This document shows positions 11,977 to 24,167 of a DNA stretch of 64,000 nucleotides, in pieces. The notes under the pieces were generated by a model. The model was not told the DNA's origin and ran no database searches. It was given only the letters and a program-made list of their open reading frames with translations. The stretch's first letter is position 1. Every line of letters begins with the position of its first letter. Made by a program: the position numbers and the translations under genes. This DNA is from Vanilla planifolia (Eukaryota > Streptophyta > Magnoliopsida > Asparagales > Orchidaceae): contig CM043874.1 in assembly GCA_023846275.1 (NCBI GenBank), positions 31,881,130 to 31,945,129 on the forward strand, given 5' to 3'.

Positions 11977-13137
11977 TGATTTATGAGTGTCTAAAAATAG
12001 TTCAAAAATATGTATTTGCTAGTGTTAGACTAGTTCCACAAGTTCATTAATGAAAAGTTTCATTGAAAAGTATTTTAAAACAATGCTTAAAATTGAACGT
12101 TTTTTTTAATTTTGTTTCCTATCATTATTCATCACCATTTGCTGTCGTTAATGAAGTCATCTACCATTATTAGCACCCACTTTCAGCCCGAGCTAACTCG
12201 TGCTTCTGTGTGACTTGAATTTAAATGAGAACACTAATTGACCAATGTTCGACCTGCACCAACCTATAACGAACCATGCCAACCCACCATCCTTACCAAC
12301 CTATTCATTTCACATGACCCGTGTCTACCCAAAACTCAAAATGAATTTGTCAAGACCTCTACCAGCACTACATCGATTTTGCTGAACAATTTCTCCACCT
12401 GCCATTACTATCGCATAAGACGTAGAATCTATTTAAGAAATGTTTAATTTAATTAGTTTCATAGTTTTTTTTTATTATTTATTTTTTAAATTAGTGATGA
12501 ATATTTAAAAATTTCTATAAATAGAGTTGTTCACTATATTAAAAAAGTGATAAAATAAAGTTTATTTTATTTATGTGCTTCCACTTTTGTGAACAAAGTG
12601 TGTATGCTCAATCGTAGTTGGAGAGATTCTAACTTCATTCATAAGTGATAAGGATTAAAGGTGATAGACTTTCTGCTAGTAGAACTTGTAATCTAATCTC
12701 TTGTGAGAGATAATAGCAAAAGTTGACAGACTGTCCATCAAGACTTTCAATAACCAAGCAAATTCTTGCATCTACTAATATACACATCAGTGTCTAAAGG
12801 TTTAGACTTTTATTTTTTAGGTGATAATCTAAGTTGTAGTCACTTTATTTATTATAGTACTTCACATAGTGTTTGTCTAAATTCTCTATTTTATGTGTTA
12901 AATTAGATGTTACAAAATCTATTTTGTATGATTTTGTGCTTAATTTTTAAGGAATTACTACTTATGCAACTTAATAATCCATGATACTATTTTGGAACAT
13001 CAATGTTTGAAATGTTCTAAAATATCACACACCTTACCTTATCCTAATTATTACATAGTACCCTTTTTATATTCTCTAATAAAGAATTGTAGGCATTAAT
13101 TATGATCTTAGTAGAAATCTTTTTCAACCTTGTATCA
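11977..13137 (+). repeat. 3' LTR of left gypsy element
   Basis: A complete LTR of about 1,161 bases, beginning TGATTTATGAG and ending TTGTATCA, with TATA-like CTATAAATAG at 12,517-12,526. It is followed by TGTAC, which matches the duplication before the 5' LTR. The short frame 12,238-12,447 is inside this LTR and is not a gene. Confidence 0.87.
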
Positions 13138-13142
13138 TGTAC
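13138..13142 (+). other. Target-site duplication, left gypsy element, 3' side
   Basis: TGTAC, the partner of TATAC at 7,862-7,866. The flank CCTTTAAA follows, as it does on the far side of the right-arm element. Confidence 0.65.
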
Positions 13143-15590
13143 CCTTTAAATAGGATGATGTTTCCATGTCTAAAAGTCAATTTTCTCCATTTTGTCTTAT
13201 TAAGGTCTAGGATTAATCATAATGAGAACTACAATGTATTGAATCATCTCCTCCAAAAGTTGTTACCTACAACTCCAGTACATCACCTTCTTAGCACCAC
13301 TGAATAATGGTTACTTTTACTTGATGTTTCTTTCACTTCATTTTGTCATTTTTATTATGTTATTTCCCAAAACTATGCTTCTCCTTTCACTTTATCACTT
13401 GAAGTTTTCTTGGATTACCACTTCAATCTATTGTTGCTTTCCTTCACATTCTTAATTGTATTTTTTTAAGTGTTTGAATAGGCTTTGTGTGCAAGTTAAT
13501 TCATTACTCTCGATTTTCCATAATGCTTACTAATATTTTCAATGCTTTTTTATTTCTTTATCAAAAAATTAGTTTTATCAGACAATATTCCAAATAGCCT
13601 TTGTTTGTTCTATTAAAGTGGTTAGAAGCTTAACATATGGAATGTCTCCTATGTGTTTCATAGTTCCCTCTTCACTAAAGTTTCCCTAGATCTATCTTGT
13701 ATGTGTTGCCTTTCAAGGTTTCTTGATAAGCATCAAACCTTGCTTTAAAGCTTGATTATGCCAAAGTTTACAATGTGGATAAAAAAAGCAAAGCTAAACT
13801 AAGCCTTCTTTCTTTGGCTCCAATATTGAAAAAAAAAAGAGAAAGCTTTGGGGGGTTTTCTTTTCTTTTTTCTAATGGGTATAATATACGCACACGATAT
13901 CTTGTAGAACTTGCATCATGGAGCATCCACATAAAAACAAGTCACAAATGACCCTCCATCATCAACTAATTAGAATATAATTTATTGAAGCAATGTAAGA
14001 GAAATATGGTTTTAGGACTACCTTAAAGCAAGCTCAAAATGAGCCTGCATTTTTCCATTGTAATATTGCCAACCACCTTAATTAATACTTTTTATAATCA
14101 AAAACTCTTTCTTCGGTTGACATTAAGAAAATGATGATGTAAAACTCATGAAGTCCATAAAATATGACACTCCCATCTTTGAATGTAACATAATCCCTAA
14201 AGACTACATAGAGTGCATCATTTTCTTTATCCTTTGCTTTTAATTGTTTAGACTTGATGAAGAACAAAGGTGTGGTTTGTCGAATGAAGCTTTCTAACAA
14301 AATTTAGTTATAAATAGGAACCATAAGCATGCACTATTAAAAAGGAGATCACAGCTCATAAAAATACATATGAATCTAATAAAAGAATTAGTTACATGAC
14401 CAACATCTTGCCTAAGATAAGATGAAAAATATGTTAATGAGAACATTACTCATTCTGATGGGTACCATTCATGTTGTGGTGTTAAAGAAGTCCCTTTGGT
14501 CATCTTTTCCTAATTTTGAGCTAGCATAGAGAATATCTGCAAAAGGAGCCCTTTAGTCATATAATTCATAGCATAAAAGGAGTTGATAGGATTGTTCATG
14601 AGTTTAACACCTACAAAAGCTTTATTTAACCAAAAGAGTTTAACCATCAACTAAGTTAAACTTCCAATCCACCTATGTTAGATAATTTAAAATTCATGTG
14701 CCAACACATCCCATACCAATCCTGTCCTTAAAATCGATATTAAAACCAACCAACCTATTCATTAATTACATATGGTAACTTGTTCCTAACATAAAGGGTG
14801 AGGTCATATAGTAGTGCCGTAACACACACAAAAAGTTATATTACAAAAGAGAGTTTTAGGTAATTTAACACAAGGGCATAATAAGAAATAAAAGAATATG
14901 CTGCTTATTCCTATCTAGAGGATCACTACTCCAATGAGGCCATTGATGAAAATAGGCCATTATATTTATGAGACATACCTTTACCCAACCTAGCCTTTGT
15001 AAAGTTTGGAGAAAAGGTTTGTAAGTTCATTATAAATAGTAGCATTATAATCAATGGCACTTTTATAAATGGTTTAGCATGCAACAAACTTGAGACCATT
15101 GATTACCCAAACCCATAGTTTATTTTCTTATTAAAAAATCCTTTCATGTCATTAAATAAAGTGTTATACCACATTCAAAGAGATTTTATGTGATGTTGTT
15201 TCTATTACAAAAGAAATTATTATCTTACTATAACCCTTGTTGTGTGACCTTGATGTCCTTTTTGCCAGCAATGCATACATCTGTAATTTAACACATCATT
15301 GACAAAACTTAAAGCTACACCCATCAACATCTATAGACAATATCCAGCCCATTAAAAGAAACCACCCACCACTCCTAATAAAAAAAATCTTATTTCTTTC
15401 TTATGACAAAATAGATCAAAAGTTTATTGATAGAACTTTTATTTCACCCATAGTAGTATCTGATATTAGAATAGCTCCCGTAAAAGAATCGATTTTATTT
15501 AGCTTCCCCAAAATTTTTACATTGGAATCCCAAGATTTGCTACCCCTTCATGATATCAAACATGTTGTAGACCGATACAAAATTTGTCAC
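13143..15590 (-). other. Unrecognised segment with gene-like fragment, left arm
   Basis: About 2.4 kb conserved as the reverse complement of about 26,030-28,528. On the minus strand there is a 72-residue frame at 14,082-14,300 that includes ALYVVFRDYVTFKDGSVIFY. The equivalent of that stretch is present in the right arm but interrupted by stops. A second shared coding-like block lies at about 14,530-14,640 (minus), partner of the frame at 26,998-27,189. Possible intron-like GT...AG steps separate the blocks, but none can be proved. I do not recognise the protein. It may be a decayed host gene captured before the duplication, or part of another transposon. Stops and frame changes elsewhere argue against present function. 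Confidence 0.45.
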
Positions 15591-15599
15591 ATTGTTGGA

Positions 15600-16555
15600 T
15601 GAATTCTTCTAAGCATCAGGTATTCTTTTGACAAGTTCCTGGAGAAGTTGTCACATTATATTTCATATTTCTAAATTTCAAAAAATATATTAGTCAAGAA
15701 ATAGTTTTTATTATTATCAACATTCTATTATCCAAATTATCCACTTGTTTTTCTTACTTATTTAGTTTTACGTAAATTTGAAAATGTTTAAGTTTACTTT
15801 AAAAAAGAAATAAAGAATTAAAGTTCCTAAAGCATTCTTTATAATTTTCTACAGTAATTATTCTATAAATGCAATTAATAGTGAAACAAAAATAACAAGT
15901 TACTATGACCATAAATATAACAAAATTTTTAATGTGTTTAAGAATTTCTACATTTATTATAAGAAAGTTATATAATGAAAAAATAAGAGATATTTTTATA
16001 ATATACTATTTAAGTTAATCAAAATAGTGAAACAAAAATCAATTATTTATTTTAAATAATTTAAATATTGAACATTTGAAATGTTAAATTTTTTTGCGTA
16101 ACTTACAAAATAATTTGGTATACAACTACAGACAATGAAAATATATATTAGAAATAAAAATTAAAAATATAAAGTAAGAAAATGAATAACATAACAAAAA
16201 ATTTATATTATTTCAAAATTTCCATTAAAGTCACTTTGATAATTTTTGAAAACAAAATAACTGAATTACTATAAGAAATTAAAAATAGAAGTAAAAAATT
16301 TGTAAAATCTTAAAAATATTACATCAATTTTGCTAATGGATAGGTTATGAGCTCACAGAAAATAAATTATTCAAGGAATATAAATTTGTAAAAAAACATA
16401 CAAAATGAGAATAATTTTAATAAGTGAAAAAAATTCACTTGTATGTAAAACATATTTTTACGAATATAAAATTTAAAAAATATTTTGAACTTCAAATGAA
16501 AATATTCTCATAAAAAGATAACTTCCCCATAATGATACATAATGAAGAAAAAATT
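15600..16555 (-). repeat. AT-rich repeat Q, copy in left arm
   Basis: About 0.95 kb of AT-rich sequence whose reverse complement aligns along its length with 60,665-61,715. Shared landmarks are GCATTCTTTATAATTTTC, AAGAATTTCTACA, and AAAATATTCTCAT near its end (about 16,500). Its first 290 bases also pair with 25,645-25,920 in the right arm. Homology stops sharply at about 16,555, where family O sequence starts. It encodes nothing recognisable. A non-autonomous element or part of a long LTR is possible. Confidence 0.75.
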
Positions 16556-17049
16556 CACCTAGGACTATTACTCTCTTGTGAGCGACTTGGTCAATATGAT
16601 GCATAATAAAGTTGTGCCACATAAAAAAGATAGTAATGCCATCGGTGTTGTTGTTGAAGTACTACTAAAGAATTATTTGAAGAAAGCTTATAGCAATGTG
16701 TTAACATGATGTATGTAATAAACATGCAATGATTGTGAGCCATAATAAGGGTTGAAAAAATTACTAAAAATGAGGAAAGTCCAATAAATTGTGAGAATGC
16801 AACAAGTAATGGTTGTGGATCATCATGTTCCTTTGAATAACATAGATTATACCTTGATAAGAAAAAAAATTGATAGTGAAGGTACATATGATAGGAATCT
16901 TATAGTTGGAATCTAATTTTGCTCTAATTCCATAAATAAGAAGGTTAACGAAAGAAGGAAAAGGTATGGGAAGAAAGTGTAGAATATGCCCTCCACTATT
17001 TCAGTCTATATGCAAACTAGACTGCCATAGTGACATTGACTATATTAAA

Positions 17050-18810
17050 TGTCAAAATTAAAGTTTTGTATTTTCAATACACAAATTCCATTAAATTTCT
17101 TATTGAAATAATCTTAATACTAAAAATAATCAAAAAAGTTTACTTCATAAATAATTGATGCAAACATTAAAATATTTTTGATGACATTGGCCTTATACAT
17201 GACTTGTTATAGTATAATTTAAACTTAAATTTTTTAAATAACCAATAAAAATACTAGTACGGTCCTTAGCTAACATTATACAACATCTTATCTTGCACTG
17301 AAAATGTTCTAAGCTAAGGAAGAAAAAGTATAATAAAAGATAATCAAATTTAAGATTAGTACACACATAGTGGTGTACAAAGAAATGGAGCTTGATAAAT
17401 TATTGCTTATGATCAAAGAGAACTCTTATATGAAAGTATATAGAAAAAAAGCAAAAGTTTCAAAAAAATGGAATGCCATAGAAGACCAAACTACTCCTTT
17501 CTCAGTGAGCATGAGCATGCAAAAAAATATATTCATGACTAAGAAATCACACACCTAACTATTAATCCCCATATCATAATTACATAAAAGTATTTTTAGG
17601 TAATAATATGAATCCATTGAATAAAACAACAATTTAATTTCACCAATTCACATAAATACAAATGAAGCTTTGTAGCCACATAAAAACACAGCTTCAAACT
17701 AGTCATACCACATCACCTAAAACTGAAAGTGACATTTCATTGAGAAAAGGAAAACGTAGCCAACAAAGTTAAAAGGCCTCTTCTATCTCAACCATGAGCC
17801 TTATTCAACATCATTTTGTTGTGCAGACCAATATTGCATATTGACATTGTTTATTCAATTTTTTTTGAGTTACATTTAAAGATTCTAATTGCTTAAATCG
17901 AATCACAATTATCTTTTTATGTTACAAATAAGTCTTCACTTTTATATTGAGAACATTTTTTTAAATATGTTTTGCACATGGTCTTTATCATTTCAAGTGT
18001 ACCATTTTTCTCCATTATTTTTTCTATGTTACGAAATGTTTAATTTTTTTCAATAAGAATTTTTTTTAGCAAGTATTATCAAGAAACATTTTCCGAGTAT
18101 TTATTGTAAAAAATATTTTAAATTAGTGGCATCTATCTTTCTTATGGTTTTATGTTTATCACACATATATCATTATTAAATATTTGCGAAAATTAAATTG
18201 TTCTTAAAAATTTGTTTCTTTTGTAGTAATAACCTATTTATGATACTTCTAATAATTAGAAAACTCTTTCATAATAAGAAAATTTGTATATGTTCTATTC
18301 CTATCAATAAAAAATTAGTATTTAACATGTTATTGATATAGTTTTAAGGATCTTCAATTTTCCATTATCTTCATAACATTATTTATGTTTGCTTTTCTTA
18401 TTATTCTTATTTGCAATAACAATTTTTTACTTATTTATGAAAATTTTAAATTATTTTATAATAATTGTTTTATCTTTTAATATTTAATTTTTTTAATATT
18501 GATCACATAATACCTATGTTATTCGCCTCCTAAGCCTCGTGACTCAAGTTTAAGTTTAGTTGATAAAAATATTAATAAAGTAAGCCACTAACATGTTTTT
18601 CTACTCGATTGTATTATATTAAAGATATGTGACTTGTAGAGAAAACTTTAGGGAATTAAAAATTAATTCAGTAAGCTTAAAATGAAGTCCAAATGAACGT
18701 CATATTAGGCTAATTCAAAATTGTAATTGAAGCAATTGGTGTTCTCAAAGCGATTACTCAACAACCGATTGTGGTCATTAACCATAACAAGACAAACCTT
18801 CAATTTGCAA
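17050..18810. other. 1.75 kb insertion in the middle family O copy
   Basis: The sequence interrupts family O between TTAAATGTCAAAA (17,040) and AGAAATTCAAAATG (18,812), and is absent from the left and right copies at that place. It is AT-rich (especially 17,830-18,520) with no recognised domain. I could not find matching terminal repeats or a clear target duplication. A block at about 17,570-17,640 weakly resembles 4,550-4,620 of the left copy, so part of it may be rearranged family O. Confidence 0.5.
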
Positions 18811-19086
18811 AAGAAATTCAAAATGAGGATAGAAAGAACTGTGGAGGCTTGAAAGAAAATAAGCTCCTTCGCAATGCCAAAAAATCAAGAACAATTTTTG
18901 GAAAACTTTGTGTGGTTTGTTTCCAAATTTTCTCTTATATGATTCAATTTGCGAGCATCATGTTTTTAAAAAATGCCAAAAGACATCATTTGAATGCTTT
19001 CACACTTCACTCATAAAATAGTCTTAAAATGACTTAAAAATCAAACTAGTGCAATGGTAGCATGCATGTATTAAATAAAATTTATT

Positions 19087-19101
19087 ACACACACACACAC
19101 A
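19087..19101. repeat. (AC)n microsatellite
   Basis: A short pure CA/AC run inside the middle family O copy. Shorter ACACAC runs occur at the matching place in the left copy (about 6,818). Confidence 0.9.
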
Positions 19102-20124
19102 AAGATCTAAGGTACTTTGAGTATTTGTTATGCAAGCATAATTCTAGGGTGCATCCAACAGATGTCTATGAACCTTGTGTAGAATAAAGAAACATTTGGT
19201 CAAATAATTTTATAAACCTACACCAATAAACAATTGATACTACATTGTTATATATGTTCCTGGAAAGTCAAGATAAATGCACATAAACAAGACAATGCAT
19301 ATAGGCACAATATATTACTAACATAAAGTATATCTAGCTCACTAGCAATTATTGATCACAAGTAAATATGACTGTTTAGGTAAACAATAAATTTGCATAG
19401 CTAGCACATGATGTTAGGTTAGTTTTAAGCCCATCTATGAAAGTGTAATGTTAAGCTCATAATTGGAAGACATGAAATTAATTCTAAGAAATGAAAACTA
19501 TTCTAAAGTTTTTATAAGTAGAGCTCAATAAAAAAATTTTTTTATTCGAGCCATATAACATTTCTTAATGCAATCAAACACTATTATTCCTTCATTAAAT
19601 TAATTTCTGACATTTATCTATTTTGAAACCATTGCCAACAACAAAAGCTTAAAACTACTTATTGGAAGATTTATTGAAGCAAAGTACATTATTGTACATC
19701 ATTTCCTCATCAACCTACAACATCAAAAAGTTTGTGGGAATGTTTGTTTTATTTTTCATATATTCAACACATGACCCACATTTTATAAAATCTTATGTAT
19801 TATGCTTTAAGAAAAGGGATTTGTTTTTTAGAATTATTACCTGATTTGTTTGTCATTACAAAAGTAGCTAGTTTTGTGAAGGTTTAGTCTAACCCACAAA
19901 GTCTCAAGGTAGTTTTGCTTTAACATGGTAAGAGAACAACAAAGATTATGTATGCAAGGGATGGTGCACTAGCACGAGGAGGAAAACACTCAAGGTAAGG
20001 TTGTATGCTTACCTTTTGAAAATGACATGTGATGCCTGCTCAACTTGGTATGCAAGGGTACATATGGGAGGAAACTAAACCATCTAAAATGATATGTAGC
20101 TGTAACAATTATACCTATTTATTA

Positions 20125-23100
20125 CTTTTATTTCATAAAGTGTGTGCTATACATAATATTGTTATCCAAATAATTACTATATATTTAATTAATGTACACA
20201 ATTTCTTCCAAATTAAATTTGAAATTTAAATATATTATAACATATAATACAGATAAATTTATTTTTTAATTTTAAAATTTTAAATTCTAAAATTGGAAGC
20301 ATTTCAAAATTTAAAGATTAAATTGTAAAACATTAACCATGAATAGGTTGAATATGTGAACAAGAGCATATAAATGTATTATATTATTAACGTTTTCTCT
20401 CATCCTTACTTCTATCAACCATGAATTCTTGATAAGATATGGATATGATTCTTAAATATTAGGGCTTGGTGGTTGAAGATTGGAGGATTAAAAAAAAATT
20501 TATATATGATGAATTTTTGAATATCATAAGAAAAGATGAATATAATAGAAAGAAGAATCTATTACCATATCTTACATTGATTCTTAAATTTAAGGAGCTT
20601 TATATAGATGACCAAAAGAGGTGTAATTAGAAGAAGGTTAATTTAAAATAATGAATTGTGGCAACTCCAACCAAAGAGTAGTTTATCTTAAATTAAATTC
20701 TTGGTTTGGGGTGGTATGGTCGAGGCTATATAAGCTATTAAGATGTGCTTGTAATTTAAGAAAACTCAACCTTAAAAGCGAAGTTTGGAGGAGCCAACTT
20801 AGTGGATACTAAGTAAAAAATTTGACATAAGCTATGAGGAAGAATAAGGTGGATTAGAGCTTTCAAGAAAGGAAATATCTTACAAAAGAGAACTCCTCTA
20901 CATGTCTTTTCAACATAGAATAACACTTGAGTTCATATAATATATTTAGGTTAGATGTAAGACAAGATAAAAAGGAATTGCCTTGTGAAAACGTTTATGA
21001 AACCTTGGAAATTGATTGTGACAACAATTAGTCCATCTTTTTCATGAAACTTGTTCTTCAAGGAGGGAATTCTTTCTTCTCAAGAATAAGGGAGCTTTAT
21101 TTTAGTAAATTAATGGTTGAATTTTCACACTTTCATATGTAGTGTTTCTAGTTGAGTGATAAAAAATGTGTATTACATCTTTTCCTATGAATGTAAAGCA
21201 GATTACATGATCACACATTTCATGTTTGGGTTTGGTTATAAATAGATGTGGAAGATAATAATTGAATAGCAATTTTTTGATGAAAAACACTTCTCAAACA
21301 TAGACATTACCATGTGAAATAAGTGAAAATTATGCTAAATGGTATGCTTATTTGGTTATTTATGTTGGTTATCTAATTATCTATGTATTAAGCATAGAGT
21401 ATCACGAAAATTGTTAAAAAATTGGAAAATCATGGAGAACAAAAACGTTTTTGAATATTACCCCATACCCTTGACATAATAACCATTTTTTCTTATTATG
21501 TATTGTTAAGAGTTAGGATCCTTAGTGTAATTCTTCTTCTTTCTAAGTATAGTTGATATTTGGCAATATAGATTGAATGTAATATTTACTTCATGATTAT
21601 TGCATGAATAGATGAAGAGTTTGGTGCCATTACTAATAAAGAAGTTATAAAATTGAGATTTTATTATATATTTTTTTATAAACTTATAGTTTGAAATTTA
21701 TTTTTGATGTGTGGCACTATGATTATGTTTAAAATTACTCACAAGTTTCGTACATAGCATACATGTATAAATGGATACTTTATTGCTAAAATCATGGATA
21801 AAAATATGCAAAATGTAACGTGATATAGGCTATTCCATAGATTATGTAATAAGAAATTTAAATACACTTGAAAAAAAATAAAAAAACTCTAAATAATGTT
21901 ACGCCCTACCGTTCTTTTGTGTAGGGTCTACTTGTGAAGCATAGAACCATGTGCTTGGTTAATTATAGGAGGCATTGGATCAACCCTCAAGAGAACTTAA
22001 ATGGATTTTAAGATAAGTGTGGTTCTTGGTTAGTGCTAGAAAGTCTTGAAGGGCTCAGTTTATGGCCTTAGAAGAAGGCTTAGTTAAGTAGGTATACGAT
22101 TAGCAACCAAAGAGTTTGGTTACGGCAAAAACTACTAAGGTTAAAGTTAGACATTATGGTAAAGGTTTTAGAGATAATTCATTAACCTTAGTGTAGTAAA
22201 ATTATGAATTTAAGGTTCTTCTACATGAATATGTAAAATAAGCATTGGTTTGGAACCATGCTCAAAGGCATACAAAAAAACCTAATAGGAAAGGAAGCTA
22301 TAATAATAGATATTTATTATAGGCTGATGAAATACCATTTGTGAACCATTATTAATAATGAAAATTAAGCTTTTGTTAACTAGGCTATCTACCAAGACCT
22401 TGCAAGAAGGTGGAAGAGGTTGGAATATGACATAGGGTTGTGCTAGGTTTTTCCATGTAAGTAATATGGTAAAGATATTGGCTAAACTTGAATTGAATAG
22501 GTTATTTGGGTAAGAGCACAAGTAATTCTACTTATGCTCTTAAGTCACATGATGACTCTCATTGGTGATTTGAGAAATATGTGGAGGCTTAGAGAGGCCT
22601 TATGAATGTTATGATGACAATGGATTGCCTTGGGATCATAAGGTCTTGTGATACTTATGTGAATCGAGGCTTAGTTGTACTAGTAATAAGTTAAATAAAG
22701 AATCTAAGGTTAAAAGCGAAGCCATTATGGACTCTGTGGTTATCTTAGGTAAGAAAAGTCCAAAAAAAATGCAGGTAAGATTAAATATAAGAAAAATGTG
22801 CTACGAAATTCTAGATAGTTGAATTATGATTTAAGGGGAACCTTAAGGCATTTAGATATAGTGGACTCTAAATTATCGACACTCATTAAGGGTATAGACA
22901 TGTTAGCTACCTCACTCCCTTGGCTTGGTGTTAAATTTGAATAGTCAAGCCTATTGTTGTAATGTCACATTTCATGATAAGAACCACTTGAATTTGTAGG
23001 AACCATTATGTGAATAGTCTCAGAAGGAAAACAATTACATATTTACTCTCATAAGAAATTCAATGTTGTGCTTCATTCTATTAGGCCCCACTTGTGGTTC

Positions 23101-24165
23101 TTGAAGACTCTTATAATCTCACATGGATGCCCATGTGATTATCGTTACCATGTCAAATGCAAAATTACATTATTTGAAAAAGTGATAGGGCCTATCATAA
23201 TCCTTATACATAGGAATTTATATTATATCATGAAGTGAATGCTAACTATCTGGTTAGTCATAGTCTAAGGAAATATATATTTAAATAGTTACTAGATGAT
23301 TATATAATTTTGTTAGTTAGAAACCGATGTTGTTCATTTATAAGATTTATTCCATTATTACATTCATATTTCGTATTACTTTTTGAGTCACCTTGCTCTC
23401 CTATTGATAACAAGATCAAGTTGTTAAAATTTAGGTAGAAATTGAGTTAAAGATTGTTAGAGCAAGTGAATTATTTAGATAATTTATTTTATTTGTTTCA
23501 TCATCAATAATAATATATTTGATATTTATTTCTCATCAATTATATTTTATTGGATATAGGACTACATCAGATTATCTTATTATAGTTGGTGCATACTAGT
23601 TATTTTTTTCTATCAGACTTTGGTAGTTATTCATAATACTTCCTTAGATTGGAATAGAATTAAGCGGTTTTATTTATTTTGTAGATATTATTTTCATGTT
23701 TTGGTCATGTGAATGAGAAGAATTGTTAAATTCCTAGCATGATAATATTTTTCTTGAAACTTGCAAGTACAATATGATAATATGACTTTTTTAGAATTTG
23801 GTTACTCTCATGGTTTTTTTAAGTCTTAAGTTTGATAGTGCAAGCTCATTTGAGTGTTAGGGTATGAAAAAATCATATGTGTGTGTGTTTCCATTATGTG
23901 TGTACAATTGAATTTTTCTTATTAAAAAAAGAAGTTATATGATTGATTGAACATATACATTGGAAGTCTAAGGGTTTACTTTTGCAATATTATGTAATGG
24001 TTAATGTAGTTATCCCAATGACCAAGAGGAGGATCAAAGAGATTTTGATGATAATAAACCAATTATGTGAGATTTTAAAATAATCTTAAAGCTTGGATAT
24101 ATTTTTTTTAGAAAAGTGATGAAGAGGAACTTTAAGGAGATGTTAAGAACATCTAAAAGTATGAT
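20125..24165. other. Single-copy, less AT-rich stretch
   Basis: About 4 kb with no partner elsewhere in the window that I can see. The part at 20,600-23,200 is visibly richer in G than its surroundings (for example GGGGTGGTATGG near 20,708 and ACGCCCTACCG at 21,901). A short phrase, TTAAAAGCGAAG, recurs at about 20,773 and 22,711. Frames are short (maximum 79 codons) and unrecognised. It may be the remnant of a separate LTR element or ancestral sequence; I cannot assign it. Confidence 0.4.
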
Positions 24166-24167
24166 TT

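Larger units (their letters stand above)
7867..13137 (+). mobile_element. Decayed Ty3/gypsy chromovirus, left copy (internally deleted)
   Basis: A 5.27 kb LTR retrotransposon in plus orientation. Order: 5' LTR (7,867-8,908, missing its last ~110 bases), tRNA-Met-like PBS, gag fragment, protease region, integrase C-terminus with a chromodomain-like tail, purine tract, 3' LTR (11,977-13,137). The internal region is only about 3.07 kb. RT, RNase H and the integrase catalytic core are missing, because the sequence passes from the protease-RT linker to the end of integrase near 11,280-11,330. All frames carry many stops. It lies between 5-bp duplications TATAC and TGTAC. The copy at 28,534-33,979 has the same layout and the same internal deletion, so the deletion came before the inverted duplication. 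A Reina-like chromovirus is my best guess for lineage. Confidence 0.88.
3962..15890 (+). repeat. Left arm of a large imperfect inverted repeat
   Basis: The arm matches the reverse complement of 25,645-38,960 in the same order along its whole length. Paired landmarks: 4,095-4,115 (GGTGGGACTAATGCTTT) with 38,795-38,815; 6,025-6,090 with 36,840-36,900; 7,050-7,480 with 34,380-34,800; the gypsy element with 28,534-33,979; 14,080-14,300 with about 27,400-27,560; 15,590-15,880 with 25,650-26,030. The best blocks match at roughly four bases in five by eye. The sums of paired coordinates stay between about 41,600 and 42,950. The shift of about 1.1 kb is explained by a deletion in this arm near 7,015. 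Confidence 0.9.
16560..20125 (+). repeat. Family O repeat, middle copy (interrupted)
   Basis: Homology begins abruptly at CTCTCTTGTGAGCGACTTGG (16,570) against 6,058, and follows the left copy to about 17,050. It resumes at about 18,810 (AAATTCAAAATGAGGATAGAAAG against 6,541 onward) and continues to about 20,125. From 19,300 on it matches the segment that the left arm has lost but the right arm keeps (34,850-35,935 inverted). The part corresponding to 3,962-6,056 is absent. The frames at 18,771-19,016 and 19,662-19,844 are not conserved as frames in the other copies. Confidence 0.75.

Noticed and set aside
12238-12447. 69-codon frame
   Set aside because: Lies wholly within the gypsy 3' LTR and is not conserved in the other three LTRs.
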